Made by a program: the position numbers and the translations under genes
Part shown: positions 7,975 to 17,566 of the stretch, in pieces
How positions within the stretch are numbered: position 1 is the first letter of the stretch
Layout of the letters: every line of letters begins with the position of its first letter
The notes under the pieces: generated by a model
Told to the model about the DNA's origin: nothing
Databases searched by the model: none
Seen by the model: only the letters and a program-made list of their open reading frames with translations
Assembly: GCA_047030735.1 (NCBI GenBank)
Contig: JBKYIE010000012.1
Coordinates: forward strand, 51,842-115,841
Source of the DNA: Ruthenibacterium sp047030735
Lineage (GTDB): Bacteria > Bacillota > Clostridia > Oscillospirales > Ruminococcaceae
DNA: 64,000 bases
Reading direction: 5' to 3'

Positions 7975-10900
7975 ATGATTTTGAAAGCGCTGGAGATACA
8001 GGGGTTCAAATCGTTCCCGGATAAAACGCGCATCGCGGTAGAGCGCGGCATCACGGGCGTGGTGGGGCCGAACGGCTCGGGCAAATCGAATATTTCGGAC
8101 GCCATCCGCTGGGTGATGGGCGAGACCAGTGCAAAGCAGCTGCGCGGCGGCGGCAAGATGGAAAACGTCATCTTTTCCGGCTCGGCCCAGCGCGGGCCCA
8201 TGGGCTTTGCCGCCGTAAGCCTTGTCATCGACAATTCAGACCGCGGCATCGACATCGACGCCGACGAGGTGGTGGTGGGCCGCCGCTATTACCGTTCGGG
8301 CGAGAGCGAATACACCGTCAACGGCCAGAATGTGCGCCTGAAGGATATTTACGAGATGTTTCTGGATACGGGCCTTGGCCGCGACGGCTATTCCGTCATC
8401 GGTCAGGGGCGCATTGCAGAGATTGTGGGTGCCAAAAGCGCCGAGCGCCGCGAGATATTCGAGGAGGCCAGCGGCATTGCCAAATACCGCTACCGCAAAA
8501 ACGAGGCCGAGCGCCGCCTTTCCTCGGCGGAGGAAAACCTGGTGCGCCTGCGCGATATTCTGGCCGAGCTGGAGGGGCGCGTGGGCCCGCTGGAAAAAGA
8601 GAGCGAAAAGGCGAAAAAATACTTAGAGCTGGCCGAGCGGCGCAAAGGGCTGGAAGTGACGCTTTGGACGGACACCGTGCGCCGCGCGAAAGAGGCTGTG
8701 CGCGAGGCGCAGCGCAAAATAGAGATAGCAAATGCAGACTATGCAGGCGTGTCGCGGCGCATTGAGGCTGCAGAGGCGGCCACGGCGGACATCCGCGCCG
8801 GCATAGAGGCGCTTATCGCGCACATCGACGAAAAGAACGCCGGCATCCGCACGCTGGAGCAGGCCGCCGCAGGGGCGGACGCGCGCATCGCCGTGCTGGA
8901 AAACGACATCCGCCACAACGAGGCCACGGCCGATACCCTGCGCGGCGAGCTGCGCGCAGGCAGCGAGGGTGCAAAGGCGCTGGAGGTCGAGCGCGCCGCC
9001 CACGAGGCCCAGCGCGCGGCCCTTGGCGCCGAGATAGAGGCCGCGGCGCAGCGCATTGCCCGGCTGGAGGCCTCGCTGGCAGAGCTGACGGAAAAAAGCG
9101 CCGCCACGGGCGAAAGGCGCGGCCAGCTGGAGGCGCAGCTGACGGCCCTTGCCGCAAGGGCGACCGATTTGAAGGTGGAGGCCGCCGCCGCCCAGGCGGC
9201 GGCGCAGTCTGCCGCCGCGCGCCTTGCCGCCCAAGCAGGCGAGGAGGCCGCCGCGCAGCAGGCCATTGCCGGGCTGGAAGAGCAAAAGCGCGAGACGGAC
9301 GCCTTTCTGGCGGACGCAGCCGCAGCCGTCACGCGCCTTGAAAATGTCAGGGCAGGGCTTTCCCTCAAGCTGGAAAGCCGCAAAAGGCTGCTGGACGAGG
9401 CGCAGGCCGCCCAGCAGGCGTGCGCGCGCGCCGAGGAGGCAGCGCGCAGCCGCGCGGCCCTGCTGCGCGAGCTGGAGCACAGCATGGACGGCTTTCAGGG
9501 CAGCGTGAAAAGCGTGATGAAGGCCGCGGAGGCACGCCGCCTGCGCGGCATCACGGGGCCGGTGTCCACTATCCTCACGGTGCAGCCGGGCTATGAGACG
9601 GCCATTGAGACGGCGCTGGGCTTCGCCCTGCAAAATATCGTGGTAGAGGACGAGACGGCGGCCAAGGCCGCCATGGCGTATTTGAAGGAGACAAAGGGCG
9701 GGCGCGCCACCTTCCTTCCGCTGGACACCGTGCGCCCCGCCGGCTTTGACGCCCGCAGCCTGCCGCAGGAGGCCGTATGCGCCTCCAGCCTGGTGCAGGC
9801 GGAGGCAAGGTATGCAAACATTGTGTCCAACCTTTTGGGGCGCATTGTGGTGGTGGACGACATCAACACCGCCTCGCGCGTGGCGCGCGCGCTGGGCTAC
9901 CGCAACCGCGTGGTCACGCGGGACGGGCAGGTCATCAACGCGGGCGGCTCGTTCACCGGCGGCAGCGTGTCGCGCTCGGCAGGGCTGTTCAGCCGCAAGC
10001 AGGAGCTGGAAGAGCTTCGCAAAAGGCTGGCCGGCCTTGAAGAAGAGCGGGCCGGCGCGGCAAAGCGCACGCAGGCCGCCGCCGCCGAGGTGACGCAGCT
10101 GGAGGCGCAGCTTACGGCGGCGGAAAGCGAGCTTATTACCGCCGGGGGCGATAAGATACGCGGCGAGGTGGAGACAAAGCGTGTGGACGCGGCCCTGGCC
10201 GCCGCGCGCGAAAGCCTGGCCGCGCTGCAGCGCGGCCGGGAAGAGCTGGAGCAGACGCAGGCCCGGCAGGCCGCCGCCGGGGCCGAGGCGCAGGCGGGCA
10301 TGCAGCGCGCTGAAGAGCAGGCGCGCATTCTGGAGGCAGAGCTGGCCGGCGTATCCGGCACGGACGGCGACTTTCTTGCCGCGCGCACAAGGCTGGCGGA
10401 CGAGCTGAGCGAGTGCAAGCTGCACAAGCTGGGCCTTGAAAAGGACGCCGAGGCCCATACCGCCTCGCTGGAGGCCCTGCGGGGCCGCACAGGCGAAAAA
10501 GACGAGCGCGCGCGCCAGATAGAGGCCTCCCTGCGCGCGCTGGAGCAGCAGAACGAACAGCACCGCGCCGCCATTGAGGCTGTGCGCGCGCAGACGCAGC
10601 AAAGCCGCGAGGCCATTGCCGCCTGTGAAGAGGAGATACGCGCCCTTGCGCAGCAGCGCCTGGAAAAAGAGGGCGCCACCGCCCAGAACACGGCCCTTGT
10701 GCGCAGGCTGACGGACGAGCGCGAGGCGCTTGGCCGCGAGGCCGCCCGCCTTGCCGAGCAGAAAGAGCAGAAGGACGCAGAGTATGACGCAACGGCGGCC
10801 AAGCTGTGGGAGGAGTACGAGCTCACTCTCTCTGATGCCGAGGCGCTGTGCGTGCCGTTTGAAAGCGCCGCCCAGCTTCGGCGCGACGTGGGCGAGGTGC

Positions 10901-11535
10901 GCGCCAGAATACGCGCGCTGGGCAATGTGAACGTGGGCGCCATCGACGAATATGCCGAGGTGCGCGCGCGCTACGACTACATGCGCGCCCAGGTGGCGGA
11001 TGTAGAGCAGAGCAAGGCGGAGCTGGAAAAGATGATAGCCTCGCTTGCGGCCGAGATGCGCAGCATGTTCACGCAGAGCTTCGAGGCCATCAACCGGAAT
11101 TTCGGGCGCATCTTTGCCGAGCTGTTCGGCGGCGGCAGCGCCAGCCTGAAGCTGGAGGACGAGGCCGACGTGCTGGAAAGCGGCATTGAAATAGAGGTGG
11201 CCCCGCCGGGCAAGATTATCAAGAACCTGTCGGCGCTCTCGGGCGGCGAACAGGCGCTGGTGGCCATCAGCATCTATTTTGCCATCCTTGCAGTGAATCC
11301 TGCGCCGTTCTGCGTGCTGGACGAGATAGAGGCCGCGCTGGACGACGTGAACGTCACCCGCTTTGCGCAGTATCTGCGGCGCATCTGCGGCTCCACGCAG
11401 TTCATTGTCATCACGCACCGCCGCGGCACCATGGAGGAGGCCGACGTGCTGTACGGCGTCACCATGCAGGAGGACGGCGTCTCGAAGCTGCTTCGGCTGG
11501 ACGTGAACCATGTGGACGCGAGCCTTGTGAACTGA
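7975..11535 (+). CDS. smc: Chromosome partition protein SMC
   Basis: 1,186 residues from the ATG at 7975 (MILKALEIQGFKSFPDKT); an in-frame upstream ATG at 7945 lies before the GGAAAGGAA site. Domain order: N-terminal ATPase half with Walker A GPNGSGKSN (about 31-39), long Ala/Glu-rich coiled coil, hinge around residues 500-670 (ITGPVSTIL, GGSFTGGS), second coiled coil, C-terminal half with the LSGGEQ signature and Walker B FCVLDEIEAALDD. It is the core of the ScpAB condensin that organises and segregates the chromosome. Full family length. Confidence 0.98.
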   Translation: MILKALEIQGFKSFPDKTRIAVERGITGVVGPNGSGKSNISDAIRWVMGETSAKQLRGGGKMENVIFSGSAQRGPMGFAAVSLVIDNSDRGIDIDADEVVVGRRYYRSGESEYTVNGQNVRLKDIYEMFLDTGLGRDGYSVIGQGRIAEIVGAKSAERREIFEEASGIAKYRYRKNEAERRLSSAEENLVRLRDILAELEGRVGPLEKESEKAKKYLELAERRKGLEVTLWTDTVRRAKEAVREAQRKIEIANADYAGVSRRIEAAEAATADIRAGIEALIAHIDEKNAGIRTLEQAAAGADARIAVLENDIRHNEATADTLRGELRAGSEGAKALEVERAAHEAQRAALGAEIEAAAQRIARLEASLAELTEKSAATGERRGQLEAQLTALAARATDLKVEAAAAQAAAQSAAARLAAQAGEEAAAQQAIAGLEEQKRETDAFLADAAAAVTRLENVRAGLSLKLESRKRLLDEAQAAQQACARAEEAARSRAALLRELEHSMDGFQGSVKSVMKAAEARRLRGITGPVSTILTVQPGYETAIETALGFALQNIVVEDETAAKAAMAYLKETKGGRATFLPLDTVRPAGFDARSLPQEAVCASSLVQAEARYANIVSNLLGRIVVVDDINTASRVARALGYRNRVVTRDGQVINAGGSFTGGSVSRSAGLFSRKQELEELRKRLAGLEEERAGAAKRTQAAAAEVTQLEAQLTAAESELITAGGDKIRGEVETKRVDAALAAARESLAALQRGREELEQTQARQAAAGAEAQAGMQRAEEQARILEAELAGVSGTDGDFLAARTRLADELSECKLHKLGLEKDAEAHTASLEALRGRTGEKDERARQIEASLRALEQQNEQHRAAIEAVRAQTQQSREAIAACEEEIRALAQQRLEKEGATAQNTALVRRLTDEREALGREAARLAEQKEQKDAEYDATAAKLWEEYELTLSDAEALCVPFESAAQLRRDVGEVRARIRALGNVNVGAIDEYAEVRARYDYMRAQVADVEQSKAELEKMIASLAAEMRSMFTQSFEAINRNFGRIFAELFGGGSASLKLEDEADVLESGIEIEVAPPGKIIKNLSALSGGEQALVAISIYFAILAVNPAPFCVLDEIEAALDDVNVTRFAQYLRRICGSTQFIVITHRRGTMEEADVLYGVTMQEDGVSKLLRLDVNHVDASLVN

Positions 11536-11557
11536 ACCAAGGGAAAGGAAGAACACT

Positions 11558-12469
11558 ATGGGCTTTTTTGAAAAACTGGGCCAGGGCCTGAAAAAGACGA
11601 GGGATTCCATCTTCGGCACTATTGCCGATATGGTCTCGGCGGGCGAAATCACAGACGAACTGTATGACGAATTGGAGGAACAGCTCATTCTGGCCGACAC
11701 CGGCGCGGGCGTGGCCGTGCAGCTTGTGGACGAGCTGCGTGCGCGCGTGCGCAGCCAGCGGCTGAGAACCGGCGACGAGGCGCTGGCTGCTTTGAAGGAC
11801 ATTGTGAAAGAGCATATGCAGGCCGAAAGGCAGTTCGACCTCTCCGGCCATCCGGCGGTCATCCTCATCATCGGCGTGAACGGCGTGGGCAAAACGACAT
11901 CCATCGCAAAGCTGGCCCACTATTACAGGGACGCGGGCAAAACGGTGCTTCTGGCCGCGGGCGACACCTTCCGCGCCGCCGCGGCCGAGCAGCTTGGCGT
12001 GTGGGCCCAGCGCGCGGGCGTGCCCATGGTGCGCCACCAGGAGGGGGCGGACCCCGCCGCCGTGGTGTTCGATGCGGTGCAGTCTGCCGCAGCAAAGGGC
12101 ACGGACATTGTCATCTGCGATACGGCGGGCCGCCTGCACAATAAAAAGAACCTCATGGCCGAGCTTGCCAAAATAAGCCGCGCCGTGGGCAAGGCCTGCC
12201 CGGCCGCCAGCGTGGAGACGCTGCTGGTGCTGGACGCCATCACCGGGCAGAACGCCATCAGCCAGGCGCAGGAGTTCATCGACGCCGCGGGCGCCACGGG
12301 CGTGGTGCTCACCAAGCTGGACGGCACGGCCAAGGGCGGCGCCGCCATCAGCGTGAAGGAAAAGCTGGGCCTGCCCGTGCGCTTTGTGGGCGTGGGCGAG
12401 GGCATGGACGATTTGATGCCCTTCGACGCCGGGGCCTTTGTGGACGCGCTGTTTTTGCGCGAAGACTGA
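11558..12469 (+). CDS. ftsY: Signal recognition particle receptor FtsY
   Basis: 303 residues. A short N domain is followed by the SRP GTPase G domain: P-loop GVNGVGKTTSIAKLA near residue 106, DTFRAAAAEQL, DTAGRLHNKKNLM and TKLDGTAKGG. The acidic A domain of long FtsY forms is absent, as is common in Firmicutes. It docks SRP-bound ribosomes at the membrane. It follows smc by about 20 bp with an AAGGAAG site. Confidence 0.97.
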   Translation: MGFFEKLGQGLKKTRDSIFGTIADMVSAGEITDELYDELEEQLILADTGAGVAVQLVDELRARVRSQRLRTGDEALAALKDIVKEHMQAERQFDLSGHPAVILIIGVNGVGKTTSIAKLAHYYRDAGKTVLLAAGDTFRAAAAEQLGVWAQRAGVPMVRHQEGADPAAVVFDAVQSAAAKGTDIVICDTAGRLHNKKNLMAELAKISRAVGKACPAASVETLLVLDAITGQNAISQAQEFIDAAGATGVVLTKLDGTAKGGAAISVKEKLGLPVRFVGVGEGMDDLMPFDAGAFVDALFLRED

Positions 12470-12505
12470 AGGGCCGCAAAGAAATCTTCACATTTGAGGT
12501 GTAAT

Positions 12506-13192
12506 ATGGAATTTGTCGCAGCCACCAACAACGCCCACAAGCTGGCGGAGATGCGCCGCATCCTTGTGCGCATGGGGCACACCGTGCTCTCGCAGCGCGA
12601 GGCGGGCGTCCTGCTGGAGCCGGAGGAGACCGGCGCCACCTTTGAGGCAAACGCCGCCATCAAGGCGCAGGCCGTCTGTGAGGCGTGCAGAAAGCCCACC
12701 ATTGCGGATGACTCCGGCCTGTGCGTGGATGCGCTGGGCGGCGCGCCGGGGGTGTATTCGGCGCGCTATTCGGGCGTGCACGGCGACGACGGCGCCAACA
12801 ACCGCAAGCTGCTGGCCGCGCTGCAGGGCGTGCCTGCGGCGCGCCGCGCGGCGCATTTTACAAGCGCCGTGTGCGTGTGGCTGCCGGGCGGGCGCCACGC
12901 GGTGTATGTGGGCCTGTGCCCCGGCGCCATCGGCTTTGAGGAAAAGGGAGAAAACGGCTTTGGGTACGACCCGCTGTTCATCCCGGACGAGGTGGGCCTG
13001 CCGGGCCGGGGCGCGGCATGCGAAGCAAACGCCGCGCAGCGCACCTATGCCCAGCTTTCGGCGGACGAAAAGGACGCCATCAGCCACCGCGCCCGCGCGC
13101 TGGCCCTGATGGAACGGGAGCTGCCCGCCTTCCTTGCGGATACAGGCATTCTTGGGGCCGTGTGCGGCCCCGCCTGCCCGCCGAAAGAGTAA
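12506..13192 (+). CDS. rdgB: XTP/dITP diphosphatase (RdgB/HAM1)
   Basis: 228 residues from the ATG at 12506, just after GAGGTG; an in-frame TTG at 12494 would include that site. Family motifs are ATNNAHKLAEM, ADDSGLCVDALGGAPGVYSAR and GENGFGYDPLF. The enzyme hydrolyses non-canonical purine nucleoside triphosphates (XTP, ITP, dITP) to monophosphates, keeping them out of DNA and RNA. It stands between ftsY and yhbY. Confidence 0.96.
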   Translation: MEFVAATNNAHKLAEMRRILVRMGHTVLSQREAGVLLEPEETGATFEANAAIKAQAVCEACRKPTIADDSGLCVDALGGAPGVYSARYSGVHGDDGANNRKLLAALQGVPAARRAAHFTSAVCVWLPGGRHAVYVGLCPGAIGFEEKGENGFGYDPLFIPDEVGLPGRGAACEANAAQRTYAQLSADEKDAISHRARALALMERELPAFLADTGILGAVCGPACPPKE

Positions 13193-13226
13193 AACACAGG
13201 CTGCAAAGCCGGAAAGGAAGCCATTT

Positions 13227-13526
13227 ATGCTGACAAGCAAGCAGCGCGCCATCCTGCGCAAAGAGGCGCAGGCCCTGCCCGTGGTGTTTCAGGTGGGCAA
13301 GGGCGAAATAGACGAGGCGCTTGTAAAAAGCACGGCCGAATGCCTGGCCGCGCGCGAACTCATCAAAATGAAGGTGCTGGAAAACAGCATGTACACCCCG
13401 CGCGAGGCGGCGGACGCGCTGGCCGAAAAGACGGGGGCTGACTGCGTGCAGGTGATAGGCTCGAAGTTTGTGCTGTACCTGCAAAAGAAAAAAGAGTCGA
13501 AATACGCCGCGCTTTTGAAGGGCTGA
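13227..13526 (+). CDS. yhbY: YhbY-family (CRM domain) RNA-binding protein
   Basis: 99 residues from the ATG at 13227 (MLTSKQRAILRKEAQAL), which has GGAAAGGAAG upstream. The CRS1/YhbY fold is indicated by VVFQVGKGEIDEALVKSTAECLAARELIK and the tail VQVIGSKFVLYLQKKK. Members bind the 50S precursor and are linked to ribosome assembly. nadD starts 4 bases after its stop; the yhbY-nadD-yqeK-LCP-rsfS order is typical of clostridia. Confidence 0.93.
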   Translation: MLTSKQRAILRKEAQALPVVFQVGKGEIDEALVKSTAECLAARELIKMKVLENSMYTPREAADALAEKTGADCVQVIGSKFVLYLQKKKESKYAALLKG

Positions 13527-13529
13527 GCA

Positions 13530-14165
13530 ATGGAAAAGCTGCTTTTGTTCGGCGGCACGTTCGACCCGCCCCATAACGGCCATATGACGCTGCTTTCGGC
13601 ATGCCTTGCCGCCGTGCGGCCCCACAGGGCGCTGGTAATGCCCGCGGGCGTGCCGCCCCACAAGCAGGCCAGCGCCACGCCCGGCCTCCTGCGGGCCGAG
13701 ATGTGCGGCTGCTTTAAGGCGCTTTCCCCCTGTGTGGAGGTGAGCCGGTGGGAGCTGGGCCAGGGCGGCAGGAATTATACGGTAGATACGCTTCGCATGC
13801 TGAAAAATGCCTTTCCGGGCGCGCGGCTGCACCTGTGCCTTGGCAGCGACATGCTGCTTTCGTTTTGCGAATGGCGGTGCTGGCGCGAGATACTGTGCCT
13901 TTCGGCGCTGGTGGTGCACAGCCGGGAAAACGGCGACGGGCCCGCCCTTTCCGCCGCCGCGCAGGCGCTTGAGGCGCAAGGGGCCGAGATTATTTTCGCG
14001 CCCGGCGCGGTGCTGGAAATATCCAGCACGCAGGTGCGTGCCCTGGCGGCGCGCGGCGGGGATATCTCGCACCTTGTGCCGCCCGGGGTGCGGCGCGTCA
14101 TCCTGCGCGAAGGGCTGTACCGCGGCGGCGCACATATCATCCACAAGGAGGCCCGGGGCCATTGA
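13530..14165 (+). CDS. nadD: Nicotinate-nucleotide adenylyltransferase
   Basis: 211 residues starting MEKLLLFGGTFDPPHNGHM, containing the HxGH nucleotidyltransferase motif, and the C-terminal ISSTQVRALAARG motif that contacts ATP. It adenylates nicotinate mononucleotide to deamido-NAD in NAD synthesis. Its stop TGA overlaps the TTG start of yqeK by four bases, so the two are likely translationally coupled. Confidence 0.96.
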   Translation: MEKLLLFGGTFDPPHNGHMTLLSACLAAVRPHRALVMPAGVPPHKQASATPGLLRAEMCGCFKALSPCVEVSRWELGQGGRNYTVDTLRMLKNAFPGARLHLCLGSDMLLSFCEWRCWREILCLSALVVHSRENGDGPALSAAAQALEAQGAEIIFAPGAVLEISSTQVRALAARGGDISHLVPPGVRRVILREGLYRGGAHIIHKEARGH

Positions 14166-14785
14166 TTACACGGAAGGAAGCCGCGCGGCTGGCCAAGCGC
14201 ACGCTCAGCCAGCGGCGCTACGAGCATACGCGCAATGTGGAAAAGCTGGCCGTGCGCCTGGCAGAGCGCAACGGCGTAAGCGGGGAAAAGGCGGCGCTTG
14301 CCGCCCTTCTGCACGACATTGCCAAAGAGCTGCCGAAAGACAGAATGTTGCAGATAATCACGGAAAATGCTATAATAGCGAAGGATGCGGCCAGGCACCT
14401 GCCGCCTGTGTGGCACGGTGCGGCCGCGGCCGTGCTTGCAAAAACAGAATACGGCGTGGAGGATGAAGAGATCCTCTCCGCCATCCGCTGCCATACCACC
14501 GGCAAGCCCCACATGTCCAAGCTGGACAAAGTGCTGTATCTGGCGGATATGGCAAGCTACGAGCGGACATATCCCGAGGCTGTCGCCCTGCGGGAGCATG
14601 CGCTGAAAGACCTGGACAAAACCATGGTAGAGGCGCTGGGAATGTCCATCAGCTGGCTGAAAGAGACGGGCAAGCCTGTGGACGAGCTCTCTCTGCAGGC
14701 CTATGCACAGCTTCGTGCAGAGCTTTACGGAGGAAACGCCAGTGGAACAACGCCAAGCTCCGAAGCAGGCCCCAAGGCAGATTGA
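14162..14785 (+). CDS. yqeK: HD-domain nucleotide hydrolase YqeK (Ap4A hydrolase type)
   Basis: 207 residues from a TTG at 14162 that overlaps the nadD stop (TTGA). HD motifs: YEHTRNVEKLAVRLAE, LLHDIAKELP, and a conserved HGAAAAVLAKTEYGVEDEEILSAIRCHTTG segment (His at both ends). YqeK enzymes symmetrically cleave Ap4A to ADP. The GTG start of the next gene lies inside its last 44 bases. Confidence 0.92.
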   Translation: MITRKEAARLAKRTLSQRRYEHTRNVEKLAVRLAERNGVSGEKAALAALLHDIAKELPKDRMLQIITENAIIAKDAARHLPPVWHGAAAAVLAKTEYGVEDEEILSAIRCHTTGKPHMSKLDKVLYLADMASYERTYPEAVALREHALKDLDKTMVEALGMSISWLKETGKPVDELSLQAYAQLRAELYGGNASGTTPSSEAGPKAD

Positions 14786-16127
14786 TATTTCCCGTGCACG
14801 CAGGCGCGGCGTCATGCAGGCGCCCGCAGTGCGCGGCGCGCAGAGCCGCCGCCCCGCCCCGCAGCGGAGGCCCGGCCGGGCGCGCCCGGCGCCCGGCACA
14901 GCCGCGGCACGGAATGGTGCGCGGCCTGCGGCGCGGCGCGGAAAAGGGCGGCGCAGCCGGGGCAAAACAGCCCTTGCAGCGGCTGCCGGCGCGCTGTGCG
15001 TGCTGTGCCTGTGTGCGGGCGGGCTGTATCTTTATGCCAAGGCAAAGCTGAACGGCGGCAACGCCGCAGTGCAGAACGCCAGCGGCGTGAATGAGCTGGT
15101 GCCCCCTGAATTGCAGGAGGAACAGATGAACCTTCTTGTGCTTGGCCTCGATTATGACGACGAGCAGAACGCAAACGAGGCCGAGCTGGGTGTGGTGCGC
15201 TCGAAGGAAAACCCCATGGCGGATATGCTGCTGTATGTGCAGTATAATAAGAACACAAAGCAGCTTCGCATGCTGCAGGTGCCGCGCGACATGTTTGTGG
15301 TCACAGACGAAAGCTGGCACGGTTACACCATGGGCACGGGCAAAATAAACGCAGTGTTCGCTCACGGCCCGAATGAAAACAAGGTGCAGAATATCGTGGA
15401 TGTGTTCAACCAGCAGCTGAAGCTGCCGGTAGACCACTATATCACCATTGATATGGAGCATTTTAAGGATATGTTCGCGGCCTTCGGCGGCGAGGAGTGG
15501 GCGCTGGAGGTATATGTGCCCACCGAGCTGAACTATTACAAGGACGGCGTGCTGCAAAGCCATCTTGAGCCGGGCTACCAGTACCTGAAGGCCGAGGAGC
15601 TGGAGTTTTTCCTGCGCTGCCGCGAAGACTTTGAAAACACCCCGCGCGGCGATTTTGACCGCCTGAACAACCAGCGCTATTTCTATTCGGCCCTGTTCCG
15701 CTATATGCGCACCATGTCCGTGGGCGAGATGATGCGCCTTGTGCCCTGGGCACTGAATTATGTGGAGACGGACATTGACCCCGTGCAGTGCGTGGCGCTG
15801 GCGCTGAGTGTGATGGAGGTGCCGGACGAGAATATCTCCATGGGCCGCCTGCCCATGTACGGCACGCAGACGTATTACAACACAGACCATTTTGTGTCGG
15901 ATGTGGCGCCCCGGCAGGCGGCAGATTTCCTGAACCAGTATTTCCGGGCGGCCGAGGCGCCTGTGCCGGCAGAGGAGCTTCACTTTGCCGCAAACGGCGG
16001 GGCCGAGGCGTCGAACGGCATTGTGATTGACGCTGAAATGAGCCACATCGGCGGCGACGGCATGGTAGAGCAGGGCGCGGGCGCACAAAGCGGCGCGCCC
16101 CAAAGCGCGGGGGAAGGCCCCGCATGA
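14742..16127 (+). CDS. LytR-CpsA-Psr (LCP) family cell-wall ligase, copy 1
   Basis: 461 residues from a GTG at 14742 with GGAGG 8 bases before it; an in-frame start at 14703 would put that site inside the gene. A basic, disordered N-terminus (RQIDISRARRRG) precedes one membrane segment around residues 70-95. The extracytoplasmic LCP domain follows (LLVLGLDYDDEQ, MLLYVQYN, QVPRDMFV, GKINAVFAHG, RGDFDRLNNQRYF). LCP proteins transfer teichoic acid or other glycopolymers to peptidoglycan. It is half of a tandem pair and overlaps yqeK. Confidence 0.9.
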   Translation: MEQRQAPKQAPRQIDISRARRRGVMQAPAVRGAQSRRPAPQRRPGRARPAPGTAAARNGARPAARRGKGRRSRGKTALAAAAGALCVLCLCAGGLYLYAKAKLNGGNAAVQNASGVNELVPPELQEEQMNLLVLGLDYDDEQNANEAELGVVRSKENPMADMLLYVQYNKNTKQLRMLQVPRDMFVVTDESWHGYTMGTGKINAVFAHGPNENKVQNIVDVFNQQLKLPVDHYITIDMEHFKDMFAAFGGEEWALEVYVPTELNYYKDGVLQSHLEPGYQYLKAEELEFFLRCREDFENTPRGDFDRLNNQRYFYSALFRYMRTMSVGEMMRLVPWALNYVETDIDPVQCVALALSVMEVPDENISMGRLPMYGTQTYYNTDHFVSDVAPRQAADFLNQYFRAAEAPVPAEELHFAANGGAEASNGIVIDAEMSHIGGDGMVEQGAGAQSGAPQSAGEGPA

Positions 16128-16157
16128 ACATGAACAAAGAAATTCGGAGGGAACGCC

Positions 16158-17543
16158 TTGAGAAACCAGCATAACAGCCGAAATATAGACGTTTCCCGCG
16201 CAAGGCGCGCGCGGCGCCCGGCCCCCGCGGCCCCGCGCCGCAGCGCATACGACGTGCAGAAGGATATGCAGCGCCCCGCTGCCCGCGCCGGGCAGGGCAG
16301 GCCTGCGGCGGGCCAGGGCGCCCGCCGCGCGTACGATGTGCAGCGGGACACGGCCTATGCCGGCGCACGGCGCACCTCTTCTGCGCGCACCCAGCAGGCC
16401 GGGCGCAGGCGCAGAAAGAAAAAGGCCAGCCTCGGCAAGAAAATAGCCGTCAGCCTCGTGTCTGTCCTGTGCCTGATGGCCATTGGCGTGGGCGCGCTGT
16501 ACTGGTATGTGGCACACTCCCTGGCCCCGCGCGAAAGCGGCTCGCTCACACAGGACATCGCCACCCCGCCCGAATACAGCAAGGACCTCACCAATATTCT
16601 TGTGCTGGGCATCGACTACGACGACGATCCCGAAGAACAGGCGCTGGGCATCCAGCGAAGCAAGAACGGCAATACAGATATGATTTTGTATGTGCAGTTC
16701 AATAAAAAGGAAAATTCGGTGCACATGCTGCAAATTCCGCGCGACGCCTTTGTAGGGCTGGACCTTCCCACCGGCGGCACCGGGCGCATCAACGCCCTGT
16801 ATGCCCACGGGGCGGACCAGGAGAACCGCGTGCAGAATATTGCGCAGGTGCTGTACGACCAGCTCAAGCTGCCCGTGGATGATTATGTGGTCATCGACAT
16901 GCAGATGCTGAAAGCCATGATGACGGCGCTGGGCGACCAGTTTGCCCTGCAGGTGTATGTGCCCGTCACCATGGAGTACAACGGCAGCCGCCTGGAGGCA
17001 GGCTATCGCTGGCTGCAGGGGGAAGAGCTTGAGTTCTTCCTGCGCCAGCGCAAGGACTCCAGCGCCACCCCGCGCGGTGACATCGACCGTCTGAACAACC
17101 AGCGCTATTTCTACGCCGCGCTGTTCCGCTACATGCTTACCATGAGCTGGCAGGAAATGGTGAAGCTGATGCCGGTGTTCCTGCAGTATGTGGAGACGGA
17201 TATCAGCCCCATCGACTGCGCGGCGCTTGCCATTGCGGTGAAGAATGTGCCGTCTGAGAATATCCTCATAGGCCGCCTGCCGGTTTACGGCACACAGGTA
17301 AAGGCCAACGGAAGCGACCTTGTCTCCGGCATTGCCATACAGGAGACTGCCGATTTTCTCAACCAGTATTTCCGCCCGGCAGAGGCGCCTGTCAGCGCCG
17401 CAGAGCTGAACATTCAGCTTCCGGCAGACGTGTCGCAGCTTGGCGCTGTGGTAGACCCCGAGCTGAGCCAGATGGGCACGGACGGCACGGTGAGCGACGC
17501 CGCCCAGCCCGCTGACAGCAGCACAAGCCAGCCTGCGGCCTGA
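16158..17543 (+). CDS. LytR-CpsA-Psr (LCP) family cell-wall ligase, copy 2
   Basis: 461 residues from a TTG at 16158 with GGAGG 7 bases upstream. It is a paralogue of the preceding gene throughout: similar basic N-terminus (NIDVSRARRAR), one membrane segment, then LVLGIDYDDDPEEQ, MILYVQFN, QIPRDAFV, GRINALYAHG and RGDIDRLNNQRYF. Same predicted job, attaching glycopolymers to the wall. The identical length and parallel motifs point to an old tandem duplication. rsfS follows in 23 bp. Confidence 0.9.
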   Translation: MRNQHNSRNIDVSRARRARRPAPAAPRRSAYDVQKDMQRPAARAGQGRPAAGQGARRAYDVQRDTAYAGARRTSSARTQQAGRRRRKKKASLGKKIAVSLVSVLCLMAIGVGALYWYVAHSLAPRESGSLTQDIATPPEYSKDLTNILVLGIDYDDDPEEQALGIQRSKNGNTDMILYVQFNKKENSVHMLQIPRDAFVGLDLPTGGTGRINALYAHGADQENRVQNIAQVLYDQLKLPVDDYVVIDMQMLKAMMTALGDQFALQVYVPVTMEYNGSRLEAGYRWLQGEELEFFLRQRKDSSATPRGDIDRLNNQRYFYAALFRYMLTMSWQEMVKLMPVFLQYVETDISPIDCAALAIAVKNVPSENILIGRLPVYGTQVKANGSDLVSGIAIQETADFLNQYFRPAEAPVSAAELNIQLPADVSQLGAVVDPELSQMGTDGTVSDAAQPADSSTSQPAA

Positions 17544-17566
17544 CGCGCAGGCAGTTAGGAGAAATT

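Noticed and set aside
8623..11904. 1,093-codon open frame on the - strand opposite smc
   Set aside because: A codon-bias shadow of smc, rich in Arg/Ala/Gly/Leu without motifs or a ribosome site.
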